Part shown: in pieces, positions 42,001-49,500 of the stretch
Numbering within the stretch: position 1 is the first letter of the stretch
Layout of the letters: each line of letters starts with the position of its first letter
From: Chromobacterium haemolyticum DSM 19808
GTDB taxonomy: Bacteria; Pseudomonadota; Gammaproteobacteria; Burkholderiales; Chromobacteriaceae
Assembly: GCF_000711885.1 (NCBI RefSeq)
Contig: NZ_JONK01000020.1
Location: 33,762-97,761, forward strand
DNA length: 64,000 nt
Reading direction: 5' to 3'
Program-made: the position numbers and the translations under genes
The notes under the pieces: generated by a model
Told to the model about the DNA's origin: nothing
Database searches by the model: none
The model's input: the letters and a program-made list of their open reading frames with translations, nothing else

Positions 42001-44525
42001 ATGCCCGGCGGCACCGGCTGCAGCGCATCGTCCAGCAGGCGGATGCACAGGTCGGGGAGAGGCGCGCCGATCACGCTGCCCAGCTTGCGCTTGATCTCGG
42101 GCAGGCCGATGCGGCGGAAGGTCACGTGCACGGTGGTTTCGGTGATGCCGTACATATTGATCAACCGCGGGTAGTCGTCGCCGTGACGGTCCAGCCAGGG
42201 CTCCAGGCTGCTGAGGTCTAGCGCCTCGCCGCCGAAGACGAGGTAGCGCAGCGCCAGATCGCCTTCGCGCGGGTTTGCCTCCTCGGCGGCCATCAATTGG
42301 CGGAAGGCCGACGGGGTCTGGCTCAGCACGGTGACTTTTTCCTCGCACAACAGCTGGTAGAAGGCATCCGAGGAGCGGGCCAGCAGCGGCGGCACAATCA
42401 GCAGGACGCCGCCGTGGGCCAGCGCGCCCCAGATTTCCCACACGGAGAAGTCGAAGGCGTAGGAGTGGAACAGCGTCCACACTTCGCGCGGGCCGAACTG
42501 GAACAGCTCGGCGCTGCTGGAGAACAGCCGGGCGCAGTTGCGGTGGCTGACCGCCACGCCTTTAGGCCGGCCGGTGGAGCCGGAGGTGTAGATGATGTAG
42601 GCCAGGCCGTCCGGGTCGTCGCCGGCCGGCAGCGCCGCCGACGGCGCGGGCTCCGCCGCGTCCAGAGTCAGCAGCGGGCCGGCGAAGGGCGGCAGCGTAG
42701 GTGCCAGCGCCTCGGTGCTGAGCACGGCGCGCGCGCCGCTGTCCTCCAGGATGTAGCGGATGCGGTCGGCCGGATAGGCCGGGTCCATCGGCACATAGCC
42801 GGCGCCGGCCTTGAGCGCGGCCAGCACGCCGATCATCAGTTCGAACGAGGGCGTCAGCCACAGGCCGACGGGATCGCCGGGCCGCACGCCGGCAGCGGCC
42901 AGCCGCCGCGCGGCGGCGTCCGACAGCCGTTCCAGTTCGCCGTAACTGAGCTCCCTGCCGTCGCAGCGCAGCGCCGCGGCGTCGGCTTGCATCGCGGCAA
43001 AACGGCTGAAGGCGCGGTGCACCGGTTCGCCATCGCGCGCGGCGGCGCGCAGCGGCAGCGTCAGCAGGGAGGCGGCCTGTTGCGGCGTGGTCAGCGGCAG
43101 CGCGGCCAGCGGCGCGTCCGGCTGGCGGCTGGCGGCGTCCAGCAGAATCACCAGTTGTTCGGCGAAACGCTCGACGGAGAGCCGCTCGAACAGCGCGGTG
43201 TTGTAGGAGAAGGCGCCGGACAGGCCGTCCTCGGTCTCGCGCATGAACAGCTCAAGGTCGAAGCGGGCGGCTTCCTGGCTGAGCACCGGGGTCAGCCGCA
43301 GCCCGTCCAGCGTCGGCATCGCCGCCGGGATGTTGAGCAGGGTGAAGGCGACCTGGAACAGCGGGTTGCGGCTGGGGTCGCGGCTGGCTTGCCCCAGTGC
43401 GCCGACCAGCTGGTCGTAGGGCACCGCGGCGTGTTCGACGGCATCGCGCATGACGTCCGATTGCTTGCGGGCGAACTGGCGGAAGCTGTCTTCCGGGCCG
43501 ATGCGGGCGCGGATCACCAGCATATTGGCGAAGAAGCCGATCAGCGCCTCGGTTTCCACCCGCTCGCGTCCGGCCAGCGAGGTGCCGATGGCCAGATCGT
43601 CCTGGCGGGCGTGGCGCGCCAGCAGCGCCTGGAAGGCGGACAGCAGCAGGCAGAACAGCGTGGTGCGCTCGGCCGCCGCCAGCCGGCGCAGGCGTTCCGC
43701 GGTGTCGGCGGGCACGGCGAAGCCCACGGTGGCGCCGTCGAAGCTTTGCACCGGCGGCCGGGGCTTGTCGGTGGGCAGCTCCAGCGTGGGCAGCCCGGCT
43801 AGCTGGGTTTTCCAATAGGCGAGGTCGGCATCCCAGCGGTCTTGTCGGCCGCAGGCGTGCTGCCAGCGCGCGTAGTCGAGGTACTGGATGGGCAGCTCTG
43901 GCAGATCCGGCGCGCGGCCGCGGCTGAGCGCGGCGTAGGCGCTGGCGGCTTCGTCCATCAGCACCGCCAGGGACCAGGCGTCGCCGACGATGTGGTGCAG
44001 GGTCAGCACTACCGCGTGTTCGTCCGCCGCCAGCTTCACCAGCGCGATGCGCAGCGGCTGGCCGGAGGACAGGTCGAAGGCGTGAGCGCTTTCCCGGCGC
44101 GCCAGCGTTTCCAGCCGGGACGCGGCTTCTTCGGCCGGCAAGGCGGACCAGTCCAGTCGATCGATAAAGGCGCGGCCGGCGGGCTGCGGGATTTGCGTCG
44201 CCACGCCGTTCACTTCGCGAATGGCGGTGCGCAGGGAAGCGTGGCGCGTCACCACGCAATCGAAAGCCCGGCATAGCGCGTCCGCCTGCAAGGCGCCGCT
44301 GAGGCGGAAGGCGGAGCAGATATTGTAGGCGGCGGCGCCGGCGCTGAGCTGGTGTAGAAACCAGAGCCGCTGCTGCTGAAAGGACAGCGGGCCGGAGGCG
44401 GCGTCGCCGCGCGGAATCCGTCCGCCGTCCACGGGCGCGGGGGACGGGGGCAAGACGTCCAGCTCTTGTTCCAGCAAATGGTCGAGAAGGTCCAGATCGT
44501 TATCGTTCCAATCGCTAACGCTCAT
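36072..44525 (-). CDS. NRPS, terminal two modules: C-A(MT)-T-C-A-T-TE
   Basis: A 2817-residue synthetase. Approximate residues: C 45-470 (HHIVGDAWS near 176), A 480-1395 with a methyltransferase (VLEIGVGSG near 1025) inserted after the A8 motif, T near 1432 (GGHSLLATR), C 1490-1920 (HHALSDGWS), A 1940-2450, T near 2494 (MGGHSLLTLQ), and a thioesterase 2555-2800 with GHSFGAA (Ser) and a late His in GEHADML. The methyltransferase position matches N-methylating NRPS modules. Pocket residues of the first A domain read DFWSVGMVH, close to the Thr code; the second (DSASLGEVW) I cannot assign. The TE should release or cyclise the peptide. It is divergent from the MbtH gene and starts the NRPS1-MFS-TE transcript. 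Confidence 0.92.
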   Translation of the reverse strand: MSVSDWNDNDLDLLDHLLEQELDVLPPSPAPVDGGRIPRGDAASGPLSFQQQRLWFLHQLSAGAAAYNICSAFRLSGALQADALCRAFDCVVTRHASLRTAIREVNGVATQIPQPAGRAFIDRLDWSALPAEEAASRLETLARRESAHAFDLSSGQPLRIALVKLAADEHAVVLTLHHIVGDAWSLAVLMDEAASAYAALSRGRAPDLPELPIQYLDYARWQHACGRQDRWDADLAYWKTQLAGLPTLELPTDKPRPPVQSFDGATVGFAVPADTAERLRRLAAAERTTLFCLLLSAFQALLARHARQDDLAIGTSLAGRERVETEALIGFFANMLVIRARIGPEDSFRQFARKQSDVMRDAVEHAAVPYDQLVGALGQASRDPSRNPLFQVAFTLLNIPAAMPTLDGLRLTPVLSQEAARFDLELFMRETEDGLSGAFSYNTALFERLSVERFAEQLVILLDAASRQPDAPLAALPLTTPQQAASLLTLPLRAAARDGEPVHRAFSRFAAMQADAAALRCDGRELSYGELERLSDAAARRLAAAGVRPGDPVGLWLTPSFELMIGVLAALKAGAGYVPMDPAYPADRIRYILEDSGARAVLSTEALAPTLPPFAGPLLTLDAAEPAPSAALPAGDDPDGLAYIIYTSGSTGRPKGVAVSHRNCARLFSSSAELFQFGPREVWTLFHSYAFDFSVWEIWGALAHGGVLLIVPPLLARSSDAFYQLLCEEKVTVLSQTPSAFRQLMAAEEANPREGDLALRYLVFGGEALDLSSLEPWLDRHGDDYPRLINMYGITETTVHVTFRRIGLPEIKRKLGSVIGAPLPDLCIRLLDDALQPVPPGMVGEIHVGGAGVALGYVNQPELSAQRFMPDPHLDSGLRFYRSGDLARVTPRGELEYRGRADQQVKLRGFRIETAEIQALLSQHPAVAEAAVVVRGEGDQARLVAYVAKRSGLEAAAAKDKEKGWLPAFDMIYEDAPAENADLDLVGWTDSYDNALIPAAHMRRWRDEILSRIRALHPRRVLEIGVGSGMLLLAVAPDSERYHGLDFSARALERLGRTVAARGLNQVKLERREARDLAGLPDDFDTVIINSVAQYFPDAAYFLDVVDQALARLRPGGKLLLGDLRHLGMLRHFQASRLLHRLPAVARPTRAELRRQLDALIAEEKELLVDPALFRRLARRRGDIAAIEIRLKEDGGDCELTTYRYDVVLSKGSPKAAPAPDARRPRSGLANRRAAEVNRFLAWLDLDAADDETADGQPWRAQALSDVTEAAEPAELLAAAAADGLAARLCWSENAADGRFDLALAATADALPALPLERLDGGDDGEPADCFNTPAQSQPRDALGPELRRHLAARLPDYMLPAAFVTLDKLPLTHSGKLDWRALPEPGQSEQGGVDAGAPPRSRAESEVARIWGEVLGAGGLGREQNFFEAGGHSLLATRVMSRLRAEFGVELPLRTLFEHPTVAEFAVALAERVELEDPAASASAPERRIPLADRSRPLPSSFAQQRFWFLERLDQSENGVYNIAQGLRLRGRLSLPALRAALAGVVRRHEALRTRFELSDGELRQIVENGDGPELQEQTLRVTAGESLETALNRAAEAFARPKFDLEAAPPLRFALLRIAPDDAALLIALHHALSDGWSLGVLVREFGELYAAALEQRPPRLPALPIQYGDFAQWQRDALAGERFEHMLARWKTRLADAPAELELLGDRPRGMGAIGRPRRGRFVRFGFSPAETQSLRRLAERAGGTLFMVLLAGYAELLSRYSGQRDLVIGSPIANRQHADLEGLIGCFVNTLALRVDLAGAPSALQLLARVRDVVLEAYELQDLPFETIVDALRLDRSLTRNPLFQTMLVLQNAPLDTLRLPGLELETLSSDDSSPRFDLTLTLHEADGGLQAMLEYDVDLFEEAGARRLASRLQRLLLTMAAQPEQAPSRLPLLDADETRLLLEQDGEAASAPATLLPLIEASAAAAPEATALSDERRNLSYGELNRRANQLARRLLALGVGPEDIVAIALPRSADTVVALLAALKAGAAYLPLDLDYPPARIAFMLKDAAPRCVLTLSDATLPDGAARLDLDDPALQEHLASLHDGNPADSERVRPLRPSHPAYLIYTSGSTGAPKGVVIQHGNLHASTAARLAFYPAELSRPGTAFLLLPSFSFDSSVALLFWSLACGGRLIVSRAGGQLEPGYLAGLVERERADVWLSLPSLYRTVAQAQPAGWGGSLRAVLFGGEAVTAGDLIGEGRRFYNEYGPTEATVWGTATEIALRDGQPVDIGRAIPGYRAYILDEALQPTAPGLAGELYLAGPGVARGYLRRPRLTAERFLPNPFRDGERIYRTGDRARWLADGRIEYLGRGDQQLKLRGYRIETGEIEAALSAQPGIAAAAVALHHAPPAAARLVGYLVPTNGEIDTAALRSALAEQLPEYMIPTAWVSLPALPQTPNGKLDRRALPAPELAARAYRAPSTPLEEQLATLFAATLGLPSIGVDDSFFDMGGHSLLTLQLLSRVREELGVELPLASLFTSGTVAEFARLVQEAGQATPPSVLVPIRTDGDDATLLLVHDGSGQIIGYQKLVERLSPRWRVYGLQAAGLDPAVASDDSVAAMAARYAAAVLQAGLSGPLILAGHSFGAAVAAELARRLVETGAEVSLLAALDAPPRPDAGFLSELPQDEAGLLHYMSRTVEIATGKALAVSEDMLRPLDRAGRFALLSRRVQDSGLFPQGMDPRRVEAMFDVYRANLLSLRGHQPRPALCPVAVWVTDGLATATAGPADLGWSDYAAGPVQVFRAAGEHADMLREPHAASLAESLESAMRARHV

Positions 44526-44766
44526 TTCAATGGCTTTCCAGGTGATGTGTTGTCGTCGCCCATCGGGCTGCGCGTTTATCGCGCCCGATTTGATTTCGAT
44601 TATTTTTCGAGGTCTGTAAAAATATTCAATTTGTGCGGTATATTCTTTGGCGGGTTTTGTGGGTCGGTATTCTCCGATTTAAACAATTCCAATTAGCAAT
44701 GTTTTGGTTGAATAAATTATTTGTTTGGAACTGTCTTAATTTTCTAGCGACGGCATGGAGGTGCTT
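44526..44766. promoter_or_regulatory. AT-rich divergent region between NRPS1 and mbtH-like gene
   Basis: This 241-base stretch is far richer in A and T than its surroundings. On the - strand TTGAAT with an AT-rich block 16-18 bases on (near 44600-44630) could be the NRPS1 promoter. No match to a Fur box is seen. The exact promoters cannot be fixed by eye. Confidence 0.5.
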
Positions 44767-45000
44767 ATGACGCAGGACGCAATGAATGAAACCAAATACA
44801 TCGTGGTGATGAATCATGAGGAGCAATATTCGATATGGCCGGAATATCGTGAAATCCCCGCGGGCTGGCGTTCTCTTGGCGTCAGCGGAGGAGAACAGGA
44901 GTGTCTGGACTATATTGAAAAGAATTGGACGGATATGCGTCCGTTGAGCCTGAGACAATTCATGCAGGAAAATCAAACGGCTTCCCCTTCCGCTAATTAA
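44767..45000 (+). CDS. MbtH-like NRPS accessory protein
   Basis: A 77-residue protein with the MbtH consensus: [19 protein letters not shown], then [18 protein letters not shown]. These proteins bind adenylation domains and are often needed for their folding or activity. The ATG at 44767 follows GGAGG (44757-44761); an ATG at 44755 lies before that site. It is on the opposite strand to all the synthetase genes, divergent from NRPS1 and convergent with the glycosyltransferase gene. Confidence 0.93.
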   Translation: MTQDAMNETKYIVVMNHEEQYSIWPEYREIPAGWRSLGVSGGEQECLDYIEKNWTDMRPLSLRQFMQENQTASPSAN

Positions 45001-45047
45001 TGGTTGTTATGTGTTGTTTTTGAAGTCGCCGCATTGCGGCGACTTTT

Positions 45048-45821
45048 TCATTGCAAAGGCAGCCGCCGCGTCAGCCAGGGCAACAGCAGCCGGTTCAGCC
45101 GGGACAACAGCCGGTGGCGAAGGCCCAGCCAGTTAAGGTCCATGTGGTGACGGGCATAGCCGCCGTCGGGGTCGTTGGCCGGCGGCCAGGAGCTGCCGTC
45201 CGGCGTGGGCGAGCCGGGTTCGAAGTAATAGCCGGGGCAACACAGCGTGGCCGGGTCGTCCAGACAGCCGCTTTGCTGCGCGCACCAGGTGAAGAAGCGC
45301 GGGCCCACGGTGACGGCGGTGCGCATCGCCGGCGATTCGCGCAGCCTGGCCGGCATGGCCGGGTCCAGCGGCGCGGACTGGCCGGCCGCCAGCCGGTCCA
45401 GCACCGTGTTCCACAATGGGTGGCCGGGCGCGCTGCCTATCAGCGCGTTGTTGAAACCGTGGGTGCGCGACAAGATGAGCCGCCTTCCAGGCAGCAGCGG
45501 GTCTATGGGCCGCAGGTTTTCGATGTCCATGTCAATGTAGAAGCCGCCGTGCAGCGCCAGGAACAGGTAGCGCGCGGCGTCTATGCGTTGGATGTCGCGC
45601 TCGAAGCTGGCGTAGCGCGCGGCGAACCAAGGGTAGTGTTCGTCAACCAGCGCCTGCATCCGGGGAGCGTCCCAGAACACGAACTCCCAGTCTGGATGCC
45701 GCCGCATCCAGGTGTCGCGGTAGCGGCGATATTTGTCCGGCAGCGCGGCGGCGCCTTGATACCAGATCTGATGGATGCGGCGCGGAATGTCCGCGGCCGG
45801 GGTGGCGAGTGTCGGGTTCAC
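45048..45821 (-). CDS. GT32-type glycosyltransferase
   Basis: A 257-residue protein of the DXD-containing glycosyltransferase family 32. Seen are IPRRIHQIWYQG near the N-terminus, WEFVFWD, and ARYLFLALHGGFYIDMDIE with the metal-binding DXD at D97/D99. There is no signal peptide. GT32 members transfer hexoses from nucleotide sugars. The GTG start at 45821 overlaps the SDR stop (GTGA); no clear family sequence precedes it. Placed at the end of the NRPS2 transcript, it may glycosylate the peptide, which is inference. Confidence 0.8.
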   Translation of the reverse strand: MNPTLATPAADIPRRIHQIWYQGAAALPDKYRRYRDTWMRRHPDWEFVFWDAPRMQALVDEHYPWFAARYASFERDIQRIDAARYLFLALHGGFYIDMDIENLRPIDPLLPGRRLILSRTHGFNNALIGSAPGHPLWNTVLDRLAAGQSAPLDPAMPARLRESPAMRTAVTVGPRFFTWCAQQSGCLDDPATLCCPGYYFEPGSPTPDGSSWPPANDPDGGYARHHMDLNWLGLRHRLLSRLNRLLLPWLTRRLPLQ

Positions 45822-46588
45822 GAGAAGGTGGCTCCGCCGTCGATCGCGATGATGCGGCCGTTGAAGTAGTCGCATTCGATGATGAATTTCAGCCCCTGCC
45901 AGATTTCGGCCGGCTCGGCCATGCGCCGCAGCGGCACCTGGGCGATCAGTTCCTCACGGGTGGCCGGCGCCAGGCCGGCGGCCATCGGGGTGTCGGTCAG
46001 GCCCGGGGCGATGCCGGCCACGCGAATGCCGAAGGGCGCCAGCTCCAGCGCCCAGGTCCGGGTGAGCGCGTCCAGGCCGGCCTTGGACGCCGCGTAGTTG
46101 GACTGGCCGGGATTGCCGGCGCTGGTGACCGAGGAGACGTTGACGATCAGGCCCGGCGTTTTGAGGCCGGACTCCACGCGAGCGGCGGCGAACTCGCGGC
46201 TCAGCAGATAAGGCGCGGTCAGGTTGGTTTCCAGCACCGCCCGCCATTGCGCGGTGGGCAGCTTGCGGACGAAGCCTTCCACGTCCAGCCTCACCAGCCA
46301 GCCGTCGCGCAGGATGCCGGCGTTGTTGACCAGCAGATTGGCCGGTTCCGCCTCTTCCGACGCGGTTTTCAGAAAAGCGCGGACCGCGGCCTCCTGGCTC
46401 ACGTCCAGCACCGAGCCGCGCACCGAGCCGGGCAAGCCGGCGGCGTCTTCTTCCAGCCGGCGCAGGCCGGCGGCGTCCAGATCCGCGGCGTGGACCCGAG
46501 CGCCGGCGCGGGCCAGCTCCAGAGCGAAGGCGCGGCCGATGCCGCTGGCGGCGCCGCTGACGATGGCGTTGATGTGTTCCAGTTTCAT
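45818..46588 (-). CDS. FabG-like short-chain dehydrogenase/reductase
   Basis: A 256-residue SDR. The cofactor motif is SGAASGIGRA (residues 11-20), NNAG lies at 88-91, and the catalytic Ser-Tyr-Lys is S152, Y165 and K169 in GQSNYAASKAG. The GNPGQSNYAASKAG stretch is typical of 3-oxoacyl-carrier-protein reductases. It could make the 3-hydroxyacyl starter of a lipopeptide or reduce a building block. The ATG overlaps the NRPS2 stop (ATGA), so it is translated with the synthetase. Confidence 0.85.
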   Translation of the reverse strand: MKLEHINAIVSGAASGIGRAFALELARAGARVHAADLDAAGLRRLEEDAAGLPGSVRGSVLDVSQEAAVRAFLKTASEEAEPANLLVNNAGILRDGWLVRLDVEGFVRKLPTAQWRAVLETNLTAPYLLSREFAAARVESGLKTPGLIVNVSSVTSAGNPGQSNYAASKAGLDALTRTWALELAPFGIRVAGIAPGLTDTPMAAGLAPATREELIAQVPLRRMAEPAEIWQGLKFIIECDYFNGRIIAIDGGATFS

Positions 46589-49500
46589 TCTGCGGTTTCC
46601 ATGGTGGAGGGTTGAGCGGCGGCCCGGCGCAGCGCGTCGCGCTCGGCGTCGGACATGCCGCGCAGCTTCAGGTAGACGGCGGCGATCTTGGCGGCCAGGC
46701 CGGGCGCGGACTCGCGCTCCGCCAGCAGCGCGGCCAGGGCGCGCGGGGTTTGGGCGTGGAAGGTGGCGCGCAGCGGCAGCGTCTGCCGGAATATTTTGTT
46801 GACGCGCACCTGGATGCGGGTGGCCAGCAGCGAATGGCCGCCCAGTTCGAAGAAGTCGTCGTCGGCGGCGATGCCGGCGCGTTCGAACACTTCTTCCCAC
46901 AATGCGCACACCGCTTGCTCCAGCGCGCCCTGGGGGGCGCTGCCGGCGCGAGTCGGCGCGCTGGCGGCCGGTTCGGGCAGGGCCTTGCGGTCCAGCTTGC
47001 GGTTGGCGGTCAGCGGCAACTGTTCCAGGGTGACAAAGCGGCTGGGCAGCATATAGCCGGGCAGCGCGGAGGACAGCTGGGCGCGGACCCGCTGCAAGGC
47101 AGTCGGGTCGGCTTCGTCGCCGGCGCGCCAGGTGCCGCCGCCGTCCGGCACCAGGTAGGCCACCAGCCGCGCGTGGCCTTGCGGGTCGCGACGGATGGCC
47201 GCCGCCGCCTGGCGCACGCCGGGCAGTTCGCGCAGCCTGGTTTCCACTTCCTCCAGCTCCAGCCGGAAGCCGTTGAGCTTGGCTTGGCCGTCCAGCCGGC
47301 CCAGCACGCGGACGCTGCCGTCCGGCCGCAGGCAGGCTAGGTCGCCGCTGCGATAGACGCGGGCGCCGGGCCGGCCGGCCAGCGGGTCGGGGCGGAAACG
47401 GGCGGCGGTTTGCGCCGGCGCGCCCAGATAGCCCAAAGCCAGGCCGTCTCCGCCGATCTGCAGTTCGCCCGCCAGTTGCGGCGGCAGCGGCTGGCCGTGG
47501 TGGTCGGCCGCCCACAGCGTGGTACGGCGGATGGCGTGGCCGGCCGGCGGCGGCAGTTCCGCGCCGTCGACCCGGTGCAGGGCGGACCAGATGGTGGTTT
47601 CCGTGGGGCCGTAGACGTTCCACAGCGCGGCGCCGGCGTCCAGCAGCTCGCGGGCCAGGTCGGCGGGCAGCGCTTCGCCGCCGCACCAGGCGCGCAGCCC
47701 GGGCGCGGGCTTCCAGCCGGCTTCCAGCAGCATGCGCCAGCTGGCCGGCGTGGCCTGGATCACGCCGGCGCCGCGGCGCGAGGCCTCGGCGGCCAGCGCC
47801 GGGCCGTCGCCGCTGGCCGAAGCCGGCGCGATGGCGACCGTGCCGCCGCGAACCAGGGGCAACAGCAGTTCCAGCGCCGCGATGTCGAAGGACCAGGTGG
47901 TGACCGACAGCAACACGTCGTCCGTGCCGAAGCCGGGTTCGGCGCTGAAATGCCGCAGGATGTTGGCCAGCGAGCGATGGGCGATCTGCACGCCCTTGGG
48001 CCGGCCGGTGCTGCCGGAGGTGAACAGGGTGTAGGCCGGCGCTTCCGGGTGGAGCGCGTCGCCGGGCAAGGGAGCGTCGTCGCCGTCGGCTTGCGGCAGA
48101 GGCGTCGGCAGCGTCAGCAGTTTGGCGGACGCGGGCCAGCCGGTCTGCTCGCCGTCGACGAGGACCAGGCCGGGGCGGGCGTCTTCCAGGATGGCGTCGC
48201 GCCGCAGCGGCGGCAGCGCCGGGTCCAGCGGCAGGTATTGCGCGCCGGCCCACAGCGTGCCCAGCAGGGCGGTCAGCGCGCGTCCGTCCGGCGGCAAGGC
48301 CAGCGCCACGGTGTCGCCGGGAGCGACGCCGCGCTCCGCCAACCGGCGCGCCAGCGCGCGCGCGCCGTTCACCAGTTGGCGGTAGCTCAGCTCGCCGTCC
48401 TCGGCGGCGACCGCGATCTTGTCCGGGTTGAGCCGCGCGGCGGCGGTCAACATGGCTAGCACATTGTCGCCGCGCTCCGGCGGCGGGAAGGCGGCCGGAG
48501 GCGTCGGTTCGGCCAGACGCAGCTCGCCTACGCGGCCCGCGCCGCCGGCGATCTGCCTCAGCAGCCGCGGCAGCGCTTCCAGCAGCGCCGCGACGCGTTC
48601 CGGTTCGATGCGGCCGGCGTCGAATACGCCGTCCAGCTCAATGGCGTCGTCGTCCGGTTTGACGTAGAGGGTCAGCGGATAGTTGGACTGTTCGCGCGCG
48701 GAGGCCGCGCCCACGCGCAGCGCTTGGGCGGCGTCGCCGACCGAGGCGCGAATCGGGTAGTTCTCATAGACCAGCACCACGTCGAACAGCGCCTGGCGCG
48801 CGGACAGGCCGCTCCAGCGCTGAATGTCCACCAAGGCGCTGGACTCGAAGGGACCCAGACAGCTCTGGGCGTTCTGCAGCCGGTGGAGAAAATCGTCCAC
48901 CGCTTGAGCGGCCGAGCAGTCGGCGCGCAAGGGCAGGGTGGAGATGAACAGGCCGACGGCGGCGTCGCAGCCGGGGAGCGATTCGGGCCGGCCGGCCATG
49001 GTGACGCCGAACACCAGGTCGTCGCAGCGGCCGACGCGGGACAGAGCCACCGCCAGCGCGCCCTGGAACAAGGTGTTGAGCGTGACTTTGCGCTCTCGCG
49101 CCGTCCGCCGCAGCCCGGCGGTCAGCGCGGAGTCCAGCCGCAGCGAATGGGCGCGCGGCTGGGGCGGGCCGCCGGCCGGCAGCAAGGCCAGATCGGCCGC
49201 GGCGGCGTAGCCGCTGAAGTAGTCGCGCCAGAAGTCTTCCTGGGCTTGGCTGTCGCTGTGAGCGCGCAGCCATTTGATGAAGCGCCCGAACGAGGGCGCC
49301 GGCGGCAGCGCCGCGCTCTGGCCTTGGCTCAGCCCGCGGTACAGGGCCAGGGCCTCGTCGAAGACGACGGCCATCGACCAGCCGTCCAGCAGCGCGTGGT
49401 GATGGGTCCAGACCAGCCGCCAAGGCGCGCCGTTCCGGGTCAGCAGCGCCAGGCGCATCAAGGGCGGGGCGTCCAGCGCGAAGCCGGCGGCGCGGTCGTC

